Shown piece by piece: positions 8,989 to 18,774 of a stretch of DNA of 64,000 nt. Source of the DNA: Planctobacterium sp965279005 (GTDB taxonomy: Bacteria; Pseudomonadota; Gammaproteobacteria; Enterobacterales; Alteromonadaceae). The stretch lies in assembly GCA_965279005.1 (NCBI GenBank), contig CBDIHK010000021.1, positions 1 through 64,000 of the forward strand, read 5' to 3'. Position 1 is the stretch's first letter; every line of letters starts with the position of its first letter. The translations under genes and the position numbers were made by a program. The notes below the pieces were generated by a model. It made no database searches and had not been told where the DNA came from. It saw nothing but the letters and a program-made list of their open reading frames with translations.

Positions 8989-10341
8989 GTGAGTAAGCCA
9001 CCAGCAGTGATTCGAAATCCATTGGCAAAGATAGCAAGTGAAACCCCTGAATTACTTGAGTCATATATGGACTATTTCAGTCCCACTGATAAAAAAGGGA
9101 GATACCTACCTTTTTCAGAACTTAGGTACAGAGTTGATAAAGAATTGGATATCAAATTAGTGTGGTCGCTTATAAAAACGGCTCGAATGAGACAAAGATG
9201 CAAATTACTCCATGTAGGAGAACCACAAAAAAGAAGTCATTTCGTACTTACTCCTCTCATACACAAAGCAATCTCTGAGGTTGATCGAAATACGACCAGC
9301 GCTTCTCTTGAGTGGATAAGCAGCCAAATCGGTGAAAAAAGTCAGATTGAGTATCTACTCAATGATTTGATAGAAGATGAATCAATAAGCAGCAGTCAGT
9401 TAGAAGGAGCCGCAACGACAACTCAAATCGCAAAAGATATGCTTAAGAGAGGGCGGAAACCTCGCTCAGAAGATGAAAAAATGATCTTGGGCAATTACAA
9501 GTTGATGTTATTTTCTTGGGAAAATAGAAATAGTCCATTGTCCTTAGATCTCATTCAAGAAATGCACAAAATAGGTGTTGAAGGTATTGATGACGATCAT
9601 TATACACCGGGGGTGTTAAGAAAAAGTGATGATGTTTATGTCGTTGATGCTGATGGAGAAATTGTCCACACTCCTCCAAGCGCAATACATTTAGAACATC
9701 GATTGTCACAGGTTATTGAGTGGATAAATCACAAACATGAAGATAGTGATACATTGAGTTACCTTCACCCTCTGATTAAGGCAATAACTCTGCACTTTAT
9801 TATTGGTTACGAGCATCCTTTTAGAGATGGAAATGGTAGGGTAGCACGCGCATTGTTCTACTGGTATATGTTCAAAAGAGACTTTGCAGCATTCAGGTAT
9901 ATTGCTATTAGCGTACTGTTAAAAAAAGCTCCATTGAAATACGGCAAGAGCTACCTTCACTCCGAAAACGATGGAATGGATCTCACTTACTTCGTCGAGT
10001 ATCAATGTTCATTAGTGATCCGAGCAATTGATAAATTCAAAGAATCTTATACAAACACAGCTACTGAGATTGAAAAATTCAACCGATGGCTGTGGGATTC
10101 TGGGCTATATAAGAAATTGACAGAAAAGCAAAGAACAGTATTTCAAGTTGCTAAAAATGGCATTGCAACGGGTTTCACTATAAGAAACGTGGAAAGTAAT
10201 CTAGGTTGTTCATACAACACAGCTGCTAATGTGCTCAATGGTCTGGTTAAGCTGAAGCTGTTTAAGAAGGTTAAGACCGGGAAAGAGTGGTTTTTCTTTA
10301 TGAATGACATACCACAAATCGTCGAAAATTGGCAAAACTGA
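8989..10341 (+). CDS. Fic family protein with C-terminal winged helix
   Basis: A 450-residue protein starting at GTG. The Fic core motif HPFRDGNGR lies at 276-284, so an AMP-transferase (or related nucleotide transfer) activity is expected. An inhibitory helix motif of the form SxxxEG is present at S135-E139-G140, making this a self-inhibited class II Fic protein. Residues about 365-445 form a winged-helix DNA-binding domain (GFTIRNVESNLGCSYNTAANVL). Two matched inverted repeats lie immediately upstream, suggesting autoregulation. Base composition is visibly more AT-rich than neighbours and codon use differs, suggesting transfer. No antitoxin gene is adjacent. It converges with the GTPase gene, 11 bp apart. 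Confidence 0.92.
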   Translation: MSKPPAVIRNPLAKIASETPELLESYMDYFSPTDKKGRYLPFSELRYRVDKELDIKLVWSLIKTARMRQRCKLLHVGEPQKRSHFVLTPLIHKAISEVDRNTTSASLEWISSQIGEKSQIEYLLNDLIEDESISSSQLEGAATTTQIAKDMLKRGRKPRSEDEKMILGNYKLMLFSWENRNSPLSLDLIQEMHKIGVEGIDDDHYTPGVLRKSDDVYVVDADGEIVHTPPSAIHLEHRLSQVIEWINHKHEDSDTLSYLHPLIKAITLHFIIGYEHPFRDGNGRVARALFYWYMFKRDFAAFRYIAISVLLKKAPLKYGKSYLHSENDGMDLTYFVEYQCSLVIRAIDKFKESYTNTATEIEKFNRWLWDSGLYKKLTEKQRTVFQVAKNGIATGFTIRNVESNLGCSYNTAANVLNGLVKLKLFKKVKTGKEWFFFMNDIPQIVENWQN

Positions 10342-10352
10342 CGCAACAAGAA

Positions 10353-11738
10353 CTATCTCTCACTGCTGCCGTTTCCCGGCATCAGCTTTCGCAGTATATC
10401 TTTTAAGTCTTTTGGTACGGTTTGTTTAACCAGTTTGGCGCAGGCGGAATCAAGTTCCCTGCGTGCTGTTTTGTCCAGCGTATTGATGGTTTCTTGGAAG
10501 TCTGGGGTTGCGATTTCGATGGCCTGCCTATTGGCATGGTTAAGGTTGCAAACCTGTTTGTGGAAAAACAGGAAGCGGCCCAAAATCACGTAAGGGAAAT
10601 TACGGTTATTGATAGGCCCATAGGTTGCGGTGCAGCCACTGGTGCTAATACCGCTAATTTTCAGGTTGGCTATTTTATGGGAGGCTAACAGTCCACCGGC
10701 GGCACCTATCACCCCACCGCCCAGGGAACCCAGCATCAAACTGCCACCGGCAGTAAGCGCATCGAGAGTTGCCCCGCCCATTGCGCCAGTCAAGGCCATT
10801 GCCGCAATCAGTTGTTTTTTGTTCAATCCCCACATATACCACTGTTCGATATCAAAAAGATCCGGCGGTAGCTTAAGGCCATCAAGGGTCACGGAAGAAT
10901 TGTGGTGTTGGTAGACCATCAGCACTTTGATAAACGCATCTTCCTCGCGCTGTTTGATGCCATATTCGAATTGCTTTTTTAACCGAGCCGACAAGGCTTT
11001 AGCCTGGGCTTCATTTAAGGTTTTTTGATCAACCGAGAAGGAACAAGCCTCGACCAGCAGTTGCTCCAATATGCCAACACACTGCTCAGCCTGTTTCTGG
11101 CGCATTGCCAGCATGCCTTGGTTAACCTTAAGCAGCTGGCCATGCCAACGCTCATCCAAGTGGGCAAAGGTGCTAAACAATTCGGTTTGTTTTTCAAACT
11201 CAGCGGTCAAAGGGTTAAACACCTTCACGCTCTTAAAATACTGGTGCAGGGCATCGCGCCATTGTCCAACATAGTCCTCATTTTCAATTGGGTTGATCAA
11301 GGCCATGCTAGGACGGCCTGCCCAGCGTAAGATCTCCATCTCAAACTCATATTCGGGCCCATATGGCCTAGAGCCGTCCACCACATAAATAATCGCGGCA
11401 CCTTCTACAATGGGTGACAAAATTTCAACTTCATCTGGAAAATCCTTACGGCACTCTTCGCTATTGACAAACTGCTCGATGGTTTTTGCCCGGCCACTGG
11501 CATCCTTGGTATGTTGTTTTAGCCACTGCAGTGCCTTGTAAGGTCGCTGGAAGCCAGGGGTATCCACCAGCACAACTCGGCTCTCTGGCACTTTAAATTC
11601 ATAGCGGTCAGCGCGCTCAGTGGTGCCGCTGCGCTGGCTAATCTTTATCGTGTCGACCTGGGCAAGTGTGGAGACGATACTGGACTTGCCTTTGTTTGGG
11701 TGGCCGACAATAGTAAATGTAGGAACAGTCACTGTCAT
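10353..11738 (-). CDS. DUF3482 GTPase
   Basis: Starting at the ATG at 11738 (MTVTVPTFTIVG) the protein has about 461 residues; the longer frame would run through the upstream gene. The N-terminal TrmE/Era-like G domain shows G1 GHPNKGKS (12-19), a G2 threonine in SGTTERADRY and G3 DTPG. The C-terminal DUF3482 region contains a glycine-rich hydrophobic hairpin (ALTGAMGGATLDALTAGGSL) that may insert in membrane. The start overlaps the stop of the DUF2868 gene by 4 bp (ATGA), so the two are translationally coupled. This pair recurs in gammaproteobacteria; its function is not established. Confidence 0.88.
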   Translation of the reverse strand: MTVTVPTFTIVGHPNKGKSSIVSTLAQVDTIKISQRSGTTERADRYEFKVPESRVVLVDTPGFQRPYKALQWLKQHTKDASGRAKTIEQFVNSEECRKDFPDEVEILSPIVEGAAIIYVVDGSRPYGPEYEFEMEILRWAGRPSMALINPIENEDYVGQWRDALHQYFKSVKVFNPLTAEFEKQTELFSTFAHLDERWHGQLLKVNQGMLAMRQKQAEQCVGILEQLLVEACSFSVDQKTLNEAQAKALSARLKKQFEYGIKQREEDAFIKVLMVYQHHNSSVTLDGLKLPPDLFDIEQWYMWGLNKKQLIAAMALTGAMGGATLDALTAGGSLMLGSLGGGVIGAAGGLLASHKIANLKISGISTSGCTATYGPINNRNFPYVILGRFLFFHKQVCNLNHANRQAIEIATPDFQETINTLDKTARRELDSACAKLVKQTVPKDLKDILRKLMPGNGSSER

Positions 11739-12853
11739 TGCGCTTCCTTGTTGGCATAGACCAACCAGCCAGGTGTTTTTGATACAAACCGGATCCACTC
11801 ATCCAAGTGCCTAGTTTGTGGTGACGCCACAATACCTGCCCTTATTTCAATCGGGAAGATTCGGCCCGTCTTACCCTGCAAGTAGTCGCCTAGTTCTTCC
11901 AAGGGCGCCTCCCAAGCTTTAACAAGGATCACCTGGGGTATGCCCTGCCCTATTAGTTCTTCTTGGTCTGCTCTGGTGGCCAAAGGTCCAGCCGCATACA
12001 CCTTATTAGTAGCCACCATCGGTTCAAGCTGGGCAATGATATCCTTTGGAAACCCGGCCCAGTTAACCAAGTTATATTGTTCTGGCATTTCATGCACAAG
12101 GGCTGGATCCAAACTTGAAGTTGCAGCAGCCTGGGATTTAAAAGTGGCGGTGCGGGACTGCGCCTGTGACGCCAACTTAAACCGTATTTGGAAATTTAAG
12201 GCCAGCATGGCAACGACCCTAAGCAAGAAGGAATAAAACAATTGGCAGGCAATGATGAAAGGCCACCACTGTCCAAATACCGTTGCCGCGCCGTCGTGCC
12301 CTGTTAGCCTGGAATCTTGTGTCGCACTGAGTAAAGCCATGGAAGGTTGTGCTGACTCCCAAAAGAACCAAGGAACCGCTATCAAATTAAGCACCGGCAA
12401 CAAGGTTTCCGGCGATAACACCGTGCTGCGCCAGACAAAGTTAATATCAGTAAAAACCAGCAACAACATCAATGCTGAAACACTGCCCAGCGCCCACCCT
12501 ACGGCGCCATATTGGCCGTGGTAGAGAAGTAACAGCCGGTTGATAGGCTCTGAAAAATGCCGCAGACGTCGATCACCTAAAAACAATACAGTAGCTTTAA
12601 TGCGCTGGATTGTGTCAGATTCTTGTTTTAACAATGAGACGCTAGATAGAACCAGGCCAAACAACGGCAGCCCTACAAATAGCAGCAGCAGGATTAAGAT
12701 ATTCACCTGCCCTTCTTCGTTGCCGCTCAAAAATGGCAAGCTTATGATGAAACCTAGGCCAAAACCGACAAAACCAGCGCTATGGCGAGTAATAGTCGGA
12801 TCATTTGATAAGCTGTTTTGCACGTTGTCCTTGTTTATTAAATTCCGCGCCAA
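11735..12853 (-). CDS. DUF2868 membrane protein
   Basis: A 372-residue protein with about four or five membrane helices in its first 220 residues (FVGFGLGFIISLPFLSG and ILILLLLFVGLPLFGLVLS among them) and a soluble C-terminal part (about 230-372). It matches the DUF2868 family, commonly encoded directly before a DUF3482 GTPase. The 4-bp ATGA overlap with that GTPase gene supports a functional pair, perhaps a membrane receptor and its GTPase (inference). Confidence 0.85.
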   Translation of the reverse strand: MARNLINKDNVQNSLSNDPTITRHSAGFVGFGLGFIISLPFLSGNEEGQVNILILLLLFVGLPLFGLVLSSVSLLKQESDTIQRIKATVLFLGDRRLRHFSEPINRLLLLYHGQYGAVGWALGSVSALMLLLVFTDINFVWRSTVLSPETLLPVLNLIAVPWFFWESAQPSMALLSATQDSRLTGHDGAATVFGQWWPFIIACQLFYSFLLRVVAMLALNFQIRFKLASQAQSRTATFKSQAAATSSLDPALVHEMPEQYNLVNWAGFPKDIIAQLEPMVATNKVYAAGPLATRADQEELIGQGIPQVILVKAWEAPLEELGDYLQGKTGRIFPIEIRAGIVASPQTRHLDEWIRFVSKTPGWLVYANKEAQ

Positions 12854-13081
12854 ACAGCGCTTAAAGTCACGTTGTAGTGTCTCGCATATCTGCAGGGATT
12901 AATAGCGTGTTTTTGTTATCGTTTGTATCGCTGCAGATTGCAACCATTGTTGAGCCGTCTGGAGTTTATAGTTTGCCAGTTTCTATTGAGGGTTTAAATT
13001 TTACATGGAAACAGTTCTAAAGAAGATTGTGACCGCTGTAAAATTTTGAGCTACAGCGGTCATAGCAAAAATGAACACTGA

Positions 13082-15163
13082 CTAAGCGCCAGGCTTAGTC
13101 ACTTCTGGTTTCTCAGTAAATGGTTTGATGCCAAATTCTGGATACACTTCGGATGGGAAGAACACCCTACCGCCAAATGACACCATCGAAGGCGTTTTAA
13201 TAGCTTTAACATCTTTGGTGGGATCGCCTGTGACTAAGAAAAAGTCAGCCAATTTGCCTACTTTGATACTGCCCAAATCATCGCCATATCCTAAATAGTT
13301 AGCCATATCATAGGAGCCGCGGCGCACCGCTTCTGCTGGTGTCATGCCAATTTTGGTAAAGAGTTCAATTTCCCGATGTAGCTCAAACGCCCCGCCTAAG
13401 TCGGTACCTGGCACTATCATGATGCCGCGTTCATGCATCATGGACAGGGTCTCCAGCACTTTTTCAAATGCTGCACGGTAGGCTTGATCTTCCGCTTCAT
13501 CAGCGACATTTAGCAAGGCGACTTTGGCGTTGCGCTGCACGCTGATTGGCATATTGTCGATATAATCCACCATGCCGGCGCGGGTTTCGCCATTCCTGGC
13601 GGTTAAACCAAACTCGTGAATGACGATAGTGGGATCCAGGGCAATGTTGCGCTCGCTCATCAAATCGAGTGTGTATTGCACTTTTTCAGAAGATAAATCC
13701 AAATCAGCAAACCGTTTCATACCGGTAATGCGGAACAAAGTGCGGGTGTCTTCGGAACGATCCAGCACCCAGCTCAGCATCACCTGGTTGATATGGGTGA
13801 TCTCGTCATAACCGGCTTCAATCATCTCATTTACAGTAGAAAATGCCGGTACATGCCCCATCACCCGGAGCCCGTGCTTGTTGGCTTCTTCTGCCATGGC
13901 GGGTACCCATTCGCCTTTAACTGAGCTGTATATCTTGATTTGCTTGTAACCGTCCATTGCTGCGTACTTGCGCACTAGCTCCACGGCCTGTTCTTCAGTT
14001 TCTGCCATCTCGCCGGTGGCATTGCTAAATTCACTCACGCCTTCGATAAATCCACTGCGGGTAATGCGTGGCCCTACCAATACCCCGGATTCAATGTTGT
14101 CCACCAGCTTTTCAATTACATCGATCTCGTTGCCCGTATCGCGCACCGAAGTCACACCCGCCAACACATTGAGCAGAGCCCGGTTGTCGCTCATATGGCC
14201 ATGCATTTCAAACAGACCCGGTACCAAGGTACCGCCCGCACCATCAATCAACACTTCTTCGCCATTGGCTGTGTAAACAGGTTCAGCGACTTCAGTGATA
14301 CGCTCACCTGCAACAACCACTGATTTGAGCCCTGTGAGTGCCAGCGCCTCTGGATCGAATAGCCTAACGTTGTTAATTCTAAATGGCTGCTTGTAGTTAT
14401 GGGTTACGCGCCCTGCGATTTCCTTGAAACGCGAAGCATTGAGGTTGGTGGCTATTTCCCGAAGCTCACTATCAGCGGCTTCATAGCCAAAACGGATCAA
14501 GGTGGAACGCGGGGACAATACCGCCATTAACCGGTTCTTATTATCCAAAGCTAGGTAGGTTGGGTCTAAAGCGATACCACCTAACGCGACAATACGCGCC
14601 TGCACATTACCGGCCTCAGCAGTAAAGCGATATTCAGCGACATCGGCCAGCCTCACTGTTCCAGCAGGTAAGGCAGGCAAAGACGTTTGCGAAGATTGCA
14701 GTACGGCATTGACGTATAAATAACTGGCATAGGGGCTACTGTTTTGCGCGATATACACTTGGCCTTTGGCGTCATCAGCTTGCCCTTTGCCAGCCGCGGA
14801 ACGCCATTTGGCTGCACTACCATTAAGCTTAAACACTTCATCAACAGCGTTGCCAAAGGTGGTTTTGCCTTTGATGCTCCAGTTAATTGGGAGACCATCC
14901 GCTGAAAGTGACACTTGCTCCTGGCTACTCGCACCCCGGCCGTTGTTATCAAAACCGAAATCAATATCCAACTTTTGGCCATTTTCCAAGACAGTCATAT
15001 CCCCTACCTTGGTACCACCAAATAGCACTGAAAACTGATGGGTCTCCTTGTTTGGCGGTGGTGGTTTCGCATCAGCACTGGATTGTTCAACTGTGGGTTG
15101 TTGTGAGCAAGCCGCCAGTACTAGCAATGCGGAAAAAAGCAGGGTAAGTCGTTTCATATTCAT
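13082..15163 (-). CDS. Amidohydrolase-family lipoprotein
   Basis: A 693-residue lipoprotein: the signal peptide ends in the lipobox LAAC (Cys19 from M1), so the mature protein is anchored in the periplasm or outer membrane. Residues about 30-270 form an N-terminal domain without a recognised match. Residues about 275-690 form an imidazolonepropionase-like amidohydrolase domain: the metal motif is H321-G-H323 (LFEMHGHMSD), a later histidine is in VMGHVPAF, and a late aspartate in VPGTDLGGAF. Substrate is unknown; related enzymes cleave Xaa-Pro dipeptides or cyclic amides. The next gene downstream of the window order, DUF885, is another secreted hydrolase. Confidence 0.85.
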   Translation of the reverse strand: MNMKRLTLLFSALLVLAACSQQPTVEQSSADAKPPPPNKETHQFSVLFGGTKVGDMTVLENGQKLDIDFGFDNNGRGASSQEQVSLSADGLPINWSIKGKTTFGNAVDEVFKLNGSAAKWRSAAGKGQADDAKGQVYIAQNSSPYASYLYVNAVLQSSQTSLPALPAGTVRLADVAEYRFTAEAGNVQARIVALGGIALDPTYLALDNKNRLMAVLSPRSTLIRFGYEAADSELREIATNLNASRFKEIAGRVTHNYKQPFRINNVRLFDPEALALTGLKSVVVAGERITEVAEPVYTANGEEVLIDGAGGTLVPGLFEMHGHMSDNRALLNVLAGVTSVRDTGNEIDVIEKLVDNIESGVLVGPRITRSGFIEGVSEFSNATGEMAETEEQAVELVRKYAAMDGYKQIKIYSSVKGEWVPAMAEEANKHGLRVMGHVPAFSTVNEMIEAGYDEITHINQVMLSWVLDRSEDTRTLFRITGMKRFADLDLSSEKVQYTLDLMSERNIALDPTIVIHEFGLTARNGETRAGMVDYIDNMPISVQRNAKVALLNVADEAEDQAYRAAFEKVLETLSMMHERGIMIVPGTDLGGAFELHREIELFTKIGMTPAEAVRRGSYDMANYLGYGDDLGSIKVGKLADFFLVTGDPTKDVKAIKTPSMVSFGGRVFFPSEVYPEFGIKPFTEKPEVTKPGA

Positions 15164-15387
15164 TATCTTTTTTATGGTTTGATGCAGTATTGCAAAGAGT
15201 TGGGGATTGGTACGCGGTTAAGTGGAAAAAGATTTTTGTTGCCTATAAAAACAAAAATAACATACTGGCAGGAAAAACTTCTGAGAGTCTGATTAAGGTG
15301 CAGCCGGATATTGAGCACTTTTTTAGCGGTAGCAGGGGCAATAGAACTGTCAGGTAGCCCATGGGGGCTACCTACTCAATCTACAAG

Positions 15388-17274
15388 TTAGGCCTTGGAC
15401 TCTGCAATCCAACTATCCACCATGCGTTCTAGCACTGATAATGGCACCGCACCACCACCAAGTACCACATCGTGGAAATCGCGGTAGTCAAACTTATCGC
15501 CAAGCTCTTTTTTGGCCTTAGCCAAAAGTTCCTGGATCTTGATCATGCCAATCTTGTAGCTAGTCGCCTGACCGGGCAACACCAAATAACGGCGTACTTC
15601 TGATCGGGCTTGTTCCTCGGTAATGGCCGAGTTGGCTTTGAAATAATCTACCGCTTGCTGCTCAGTCCAGCCTTTAGCATGCAAGCCAGTATCAACAACC
15701 AAGCGAATGGCACGCCACATTTCTGAGCCCAAACGACCAAACTCGCTCAACGGATCTTGGTAAGTTCCAGGCATTTGCTTAGCTAACCACTCTGTATACA
15801 GTGCCCAGCCCTCAATATAGGCAGTTATGCCAACCTGGGTACGGAATGTGGGAACCCCTTCCAGCTCTTGGGCTATGGCAATTTGCATGTGGTGGCCAGG
15901 CAAACCTTCGTGGTAGGCGATAACTTCAAGTTCGCGCTTCGGCATCGCCGTCATATCTGACAAGTGCGCATAATAGATTCCTGGGCGTGAACCGTCTGGC
16001 GTAGACGGGTAATAGTGCTGCGCAGCACCGTCTTGTTCGCGGAACGGTTCAACCCGTTTAACAATCATGTCCGCTTTGGGCAAGATACCAAAGTACTCAG
16101 GCAGCATGCCTTTGATATTATCAATAGCCGCGGTGGCATCGTCGATATAACCTTGCCTGCCTTCATCAGTATTGGGATAGTACAAACGCTCATCATCTTT
16201 GGTATCGCGCAGGAACACAAAATACTCGGCCAAATCACCTTCAAAGCCAAAGGCTTCTTTGGCGGTGATCATTTCTTCGCGTAACCTGGCCACTTCACTC
16301 AAACCAATCTCGTGTATTTCTTCTGCAGTCAGGGAAGTGGTGGTTTGGTTAGCCAAGCGTTCATTGTAATAAGCCACACCATTTGGCAACGCGCTGACAC
16401 CTTTCGCCTCTGGGCTGGCGTTGACTTGGTCTTCTTTTTGCCAGGCAATGACCCGCTCATAGGCTGGCTTAAAGTAGGTCAACAGGTTTTCCCGCGTTTG
16501 GTTGGTAAGGCTTTCAGCTGTATCTGCGTCTATTGCTTCACTTTCCACTAAAGCGGCAATTTTTTCCTTAGCGGCTTTCCAAATTGAACTGTCCTCTCCA
16601 TCGTCAAATGGTGCACCGGTAATAATGGCCTCAGATGCTTTGATAACCTCTTCAAAAGCAAAATAGGGCGGCCTTACACCTTTAGACGCAGCTTTCTTGG
16701 AGCCTTCGATAAGCTGATCCAGTGCCCTGCCCGTCTCCTTCACCCGGCTGATAAAATTTTCCATGTCTTGCTGTGTGGCAACATTGTGGAAAGAAATTAG
16801 CAATGTGGGGAAAAATGTATGCACTGCGTTCATTTGCTCGAACACATAACCATTGTAACGAAACTCATCAGCGGCGATTTGGGCTTCTGCTTGGTACACC
16901 CAGACGTCATAAGAGACTTTGGCGTCATCAGTTAACTTGTTGTAATCGAAGCTGGATTTTAGTTCTTCAAGATCTTTGCGGGCAATAGCTAGGTTTTCTT
17001 CCAGTGCCTGTTCAGACATTTGGTCAATTTCACCTTGGCGCTCTGAACGGCCTAAAAAGGCCAACTGGATCGGGCTGCGCATGATGCCCTCTTCGTACTT
17101 TTGTTCAAACCAAGCGTTTAGGCGCTCCGTTTCTGCCTGTATATCGGCCTCGGAAACGGCTTGGTCTGCTACTTGCTGCACTTCGTCAACTTGGGCAGTT
17201 TGTTCTGTGCTGGGTTGCTTACTACAGCCCACTAGAGCAAGGGCAATTAGGGTGCTAAGGAGTGTTTTTCTCAT
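15388..17274 (-). CDS. DUF885 family metallo-hydrolase lipoprotein
   Basis: A 628-residue lipoprotein with lipobox ALVGC (Cys17). The family motif HEGLPGHH begins at H455, providing the zinc-ligand histidines and catalytic glutamate expected of a metallopeptidase-like fold. Length fits the DUF885 family, whose members are often encoded near peptide uptake genes. After the lipid cysteine the linker SKQPSTEQ closely resembles SQQPTVEQ of the amidohydrolase lipoprotein encoded 225 bp away on the same strand. Peptide or amide hydrolysis at the cell surface is a reasonable inference. Confidence 0.87.
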   Translation of the reverse strand: MRKTLLSTLIALALVGCSKQPSTEQTAQVDEVQQVADQAVSEADIQAETERLNAWFEQKYEEGIMRSPIQLAFLGRSERQGEIDQMSEQALEENLAIARKDLEELKSSFDYNKLTDDAKVSYDVWVYQAEAQIAADEFRYNGYVFEQMNAVHTFFPTLLISFHNVATQQDMENFISRVKETGRALDQLIEGSKKAASKGVRPPYFAFEEVIKASEAIITGAPFDDGEDSSIWKAAKEKIAALVESEAIDADTAESLTNQTRENLLTYFKPAYERVIAWQKEDQVNASPEAKGVSALPNGVAYYNERLANQTTTSLTAEEIHEIGLSEVARLREEMITAKEAFGFEGDLAEYFVFLRDTKDDERLYYPNTDEGRQGYIDDATAAIDNIKGMLPEYFGILPKADMIVKRVEPFREQDGAAQHYYPSTPDGSRPGIYYAHLSDMTAMPKRELEVIAYHEGLPGHHMQIAIAQELEGVPTFRTQVGITAYIEGWALYTEWLAKQMPGTYQDPLSEFGRLGSEMWRAIRLVVDTGLHAKGWTEQQAVDYFKANSAITEEQARSEVRRYLVLPGQATSYKIGMIKIQELLAKAKKELGDKFDYRDFHDVVLGGGAVPLSVLERMVDSWIAESKA

Positions 17275-17500
17275 TGGCTTATGTCCGTTATTTTATAATT
17301 ATGGTTCTGAGTTTTATCGCACAACAACGCACAAACAGCTAAAACTCGTTCTCACTGACGCCAAACTATCACTGGTTCGATGGGAATTGTAAAGGGGGGA
17401 GCCTGTCGAATGCGGTTAATGGCAGATATTTGTGTAAACAACAGGCCCTGCAGTAAAGATATTGCAATCAAGAGAGGTGAAGATTTGTGGCACCTTCAAA

Positions 17501-17722
17501 TTAATAAGTCGAGTTAGGCGTACTCTCTGGATTGATATCACCGTCAACTTCTTCTGGGTCGACATCATTGTCGATAAGCACTTCGCGCACCACCTCGATA
17601 TGATCCAAGACTTTTTGGTAGCGGTCACCATATTCGTACTTGGTTACCTCAATCGCCTTTGGCATGTAGCTAAAGGCTATTTTTAGTGCCTGTAAGGCAT
17701 CTTCATTCATTTTTTCACTCAT
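17501..17722 (-). CDS. Hypothetical acidic protein
   Basis: A 73-residue acidic protein, mostly helical, with a C-terminal aspartate/glutamate-rich tail (DNDVDPEEVDGDINPES). I do not recognise a family. It lies 27 bp downstream of the DUF4177 gene on the same strand, suggesting co-transcription. Confidence 0.5.
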   Translation of the reverse strand: MSEKMNEDALQALKIAFSYMPKAIEVTKYEYGDRYQKVLDHIEVVREVLIDNDVDPEEVDGDINPESTPNSTY

Positions 17723-17749
17723 AACAATTCCTACTCAGATTTGGGTTCT

Positions 17750-17944
17750 TCAGCGCTGGCGCTTCATTACACCGGCAAATTCGAAGCCACCTTCTAGCTC
17801 CCTAAAATCGACGTTGACTAACTCCCACCCCAATTCACCTAGGCTATTCAAGTAGTCTTCCAATGATTCGCGGCTCCTTCCCTTAAACACACCTTCAGCT
17901 TTAACATCCTGGCTATCAATTATCATGTACTCAAATTGGCTCAT
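17750..17944 (-). CDS. DUF4177-like small protein
   Basis: A 64-residue protein with the alpha-beta pattern of DUF4177 (FEYMIIDSQD, then ESLEDYLNSLGELGWELVNVDF, then FAGVMKRQR). The LGELGWELV segment is the typical core. Function is unknown. It precedes the acidic hypothetical gene by 27 bp. Confidence 0.7.
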   Translation of the reverse strand: MSQFEYMIIDSQDVKAEGVFKGRSRESLEDYLNSLGELGWELVNVDFRELEGGFEFAGVMKRQR

Positions 17945-18047
17945 TGGGCAGCTCCGTCGCTATACTTGAACTCTAAGGGTAAGATAAATGCGAGTAGTGC
18001 GGTAGTGGAAAGTTGCAAGCAGGTGTTATTGTGAAAATAAACCGGAT

Positions 18048-18707
18048 TTATGCTTCGTACTGTTTCAGCTGCTGCAGGATCACCCCGGCTTGGGTACGGT
18101 TGTTGACGCCAAGCTTCTCAAATATCGCAGCAACATGGTGTTTGACCGTGCGCTCCTGGATGTCCAGCTCATAGGCAATTTGTTTATTGAGCAGGCCATT
18201 GCTTATCATTTGTAACACCCGGAATTGGGCAGGTGTTAGCCGCTCTACCTTTTCCGCGAGCTGACGCTCCGGGTTGTCATCGGGCAGTTCCTGGTTAAGG
18301 TCTATTTGGGCCGGAACCCAAATGTCGCCGTTTAAAACAGCGTCCACAGCCTCCGATATGCCCGTTAGCGAAGACGATTTCGGAATGTAGCCACTTGCAC
18401 CTAAATTTATGGCTTTTTGGATCACTTTGGGATCTTCATTGGCTGACACCATCACCACCAAAATATCCGGAAAGGTAGTGCGCAACTCAGTCAGGCCGCT
18501 AAAACCATCATTTCCCGGCATCTGCAAATCCAAAAAAATCAGCTCAATGTCTGGCAATTGCTTTAACTTATCCAGCACATCCTGGAATGACTGGGCTTCC
18601 AGCGTTTCGTAGTCTGGTAACGACTGGGCCAAAGCTTGGGTTAAGGCAGCCCGGAATAAAGGGTGGTCATCGGCAATAATGGCTTTCACGTTATCACTTT
18701 GTGACAT
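18048..18707 (-). CDS. NarL/FixJ-type response regulator
   Basis: About 219 residues from the ATG at 18707 (MSQSDNVKAII); the longer frame to 18791 would overlap the TonB receptor gene and lacks domain content. The receiver domain has the acidic pair (ADD), the phospho-acceptor aspartate in IFLDLQMPG and the conserved lysine in IPKSSS. The C-terminal LuxR helix-turn-helix is LTPAQFRVLQMISNG through KQIAYELDIQERTVKHHVAAI. There is no histidine kinase in the window. It starts 68 bp after the TonB receptor gene on the same strand, so it may be co-transcribed with it and control the polyhydroxybutyrate locus (inference). Confidence 0.9.
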   Translation of the reverse strand: MSQSDNVKAIIADDHPLFRAALTQALAQSLPDYETLEAQSFQDVLDKLKQLPDIELIFLDLQMPGNDGFSGLTELRTTFPDILVVMVSANEDPKVIQKAINLGASGYIPKSSSLTGISEAVDAVLNGDIWVPAQIDLNQELPDDNPERQLAEKVERLTPAQFRVLQMISNGLLNKQIAYELDIQERTVKHHVAAIFEKLGVNNRTQAGVILQQLKQYEA

Positions 18708-18774
18708 AGTTTCGAGCCCCTTAGTGTACGCAAAGGTTAGCGCACCGGTAAAGGTGCGCTGCGCTTCACAAGCG

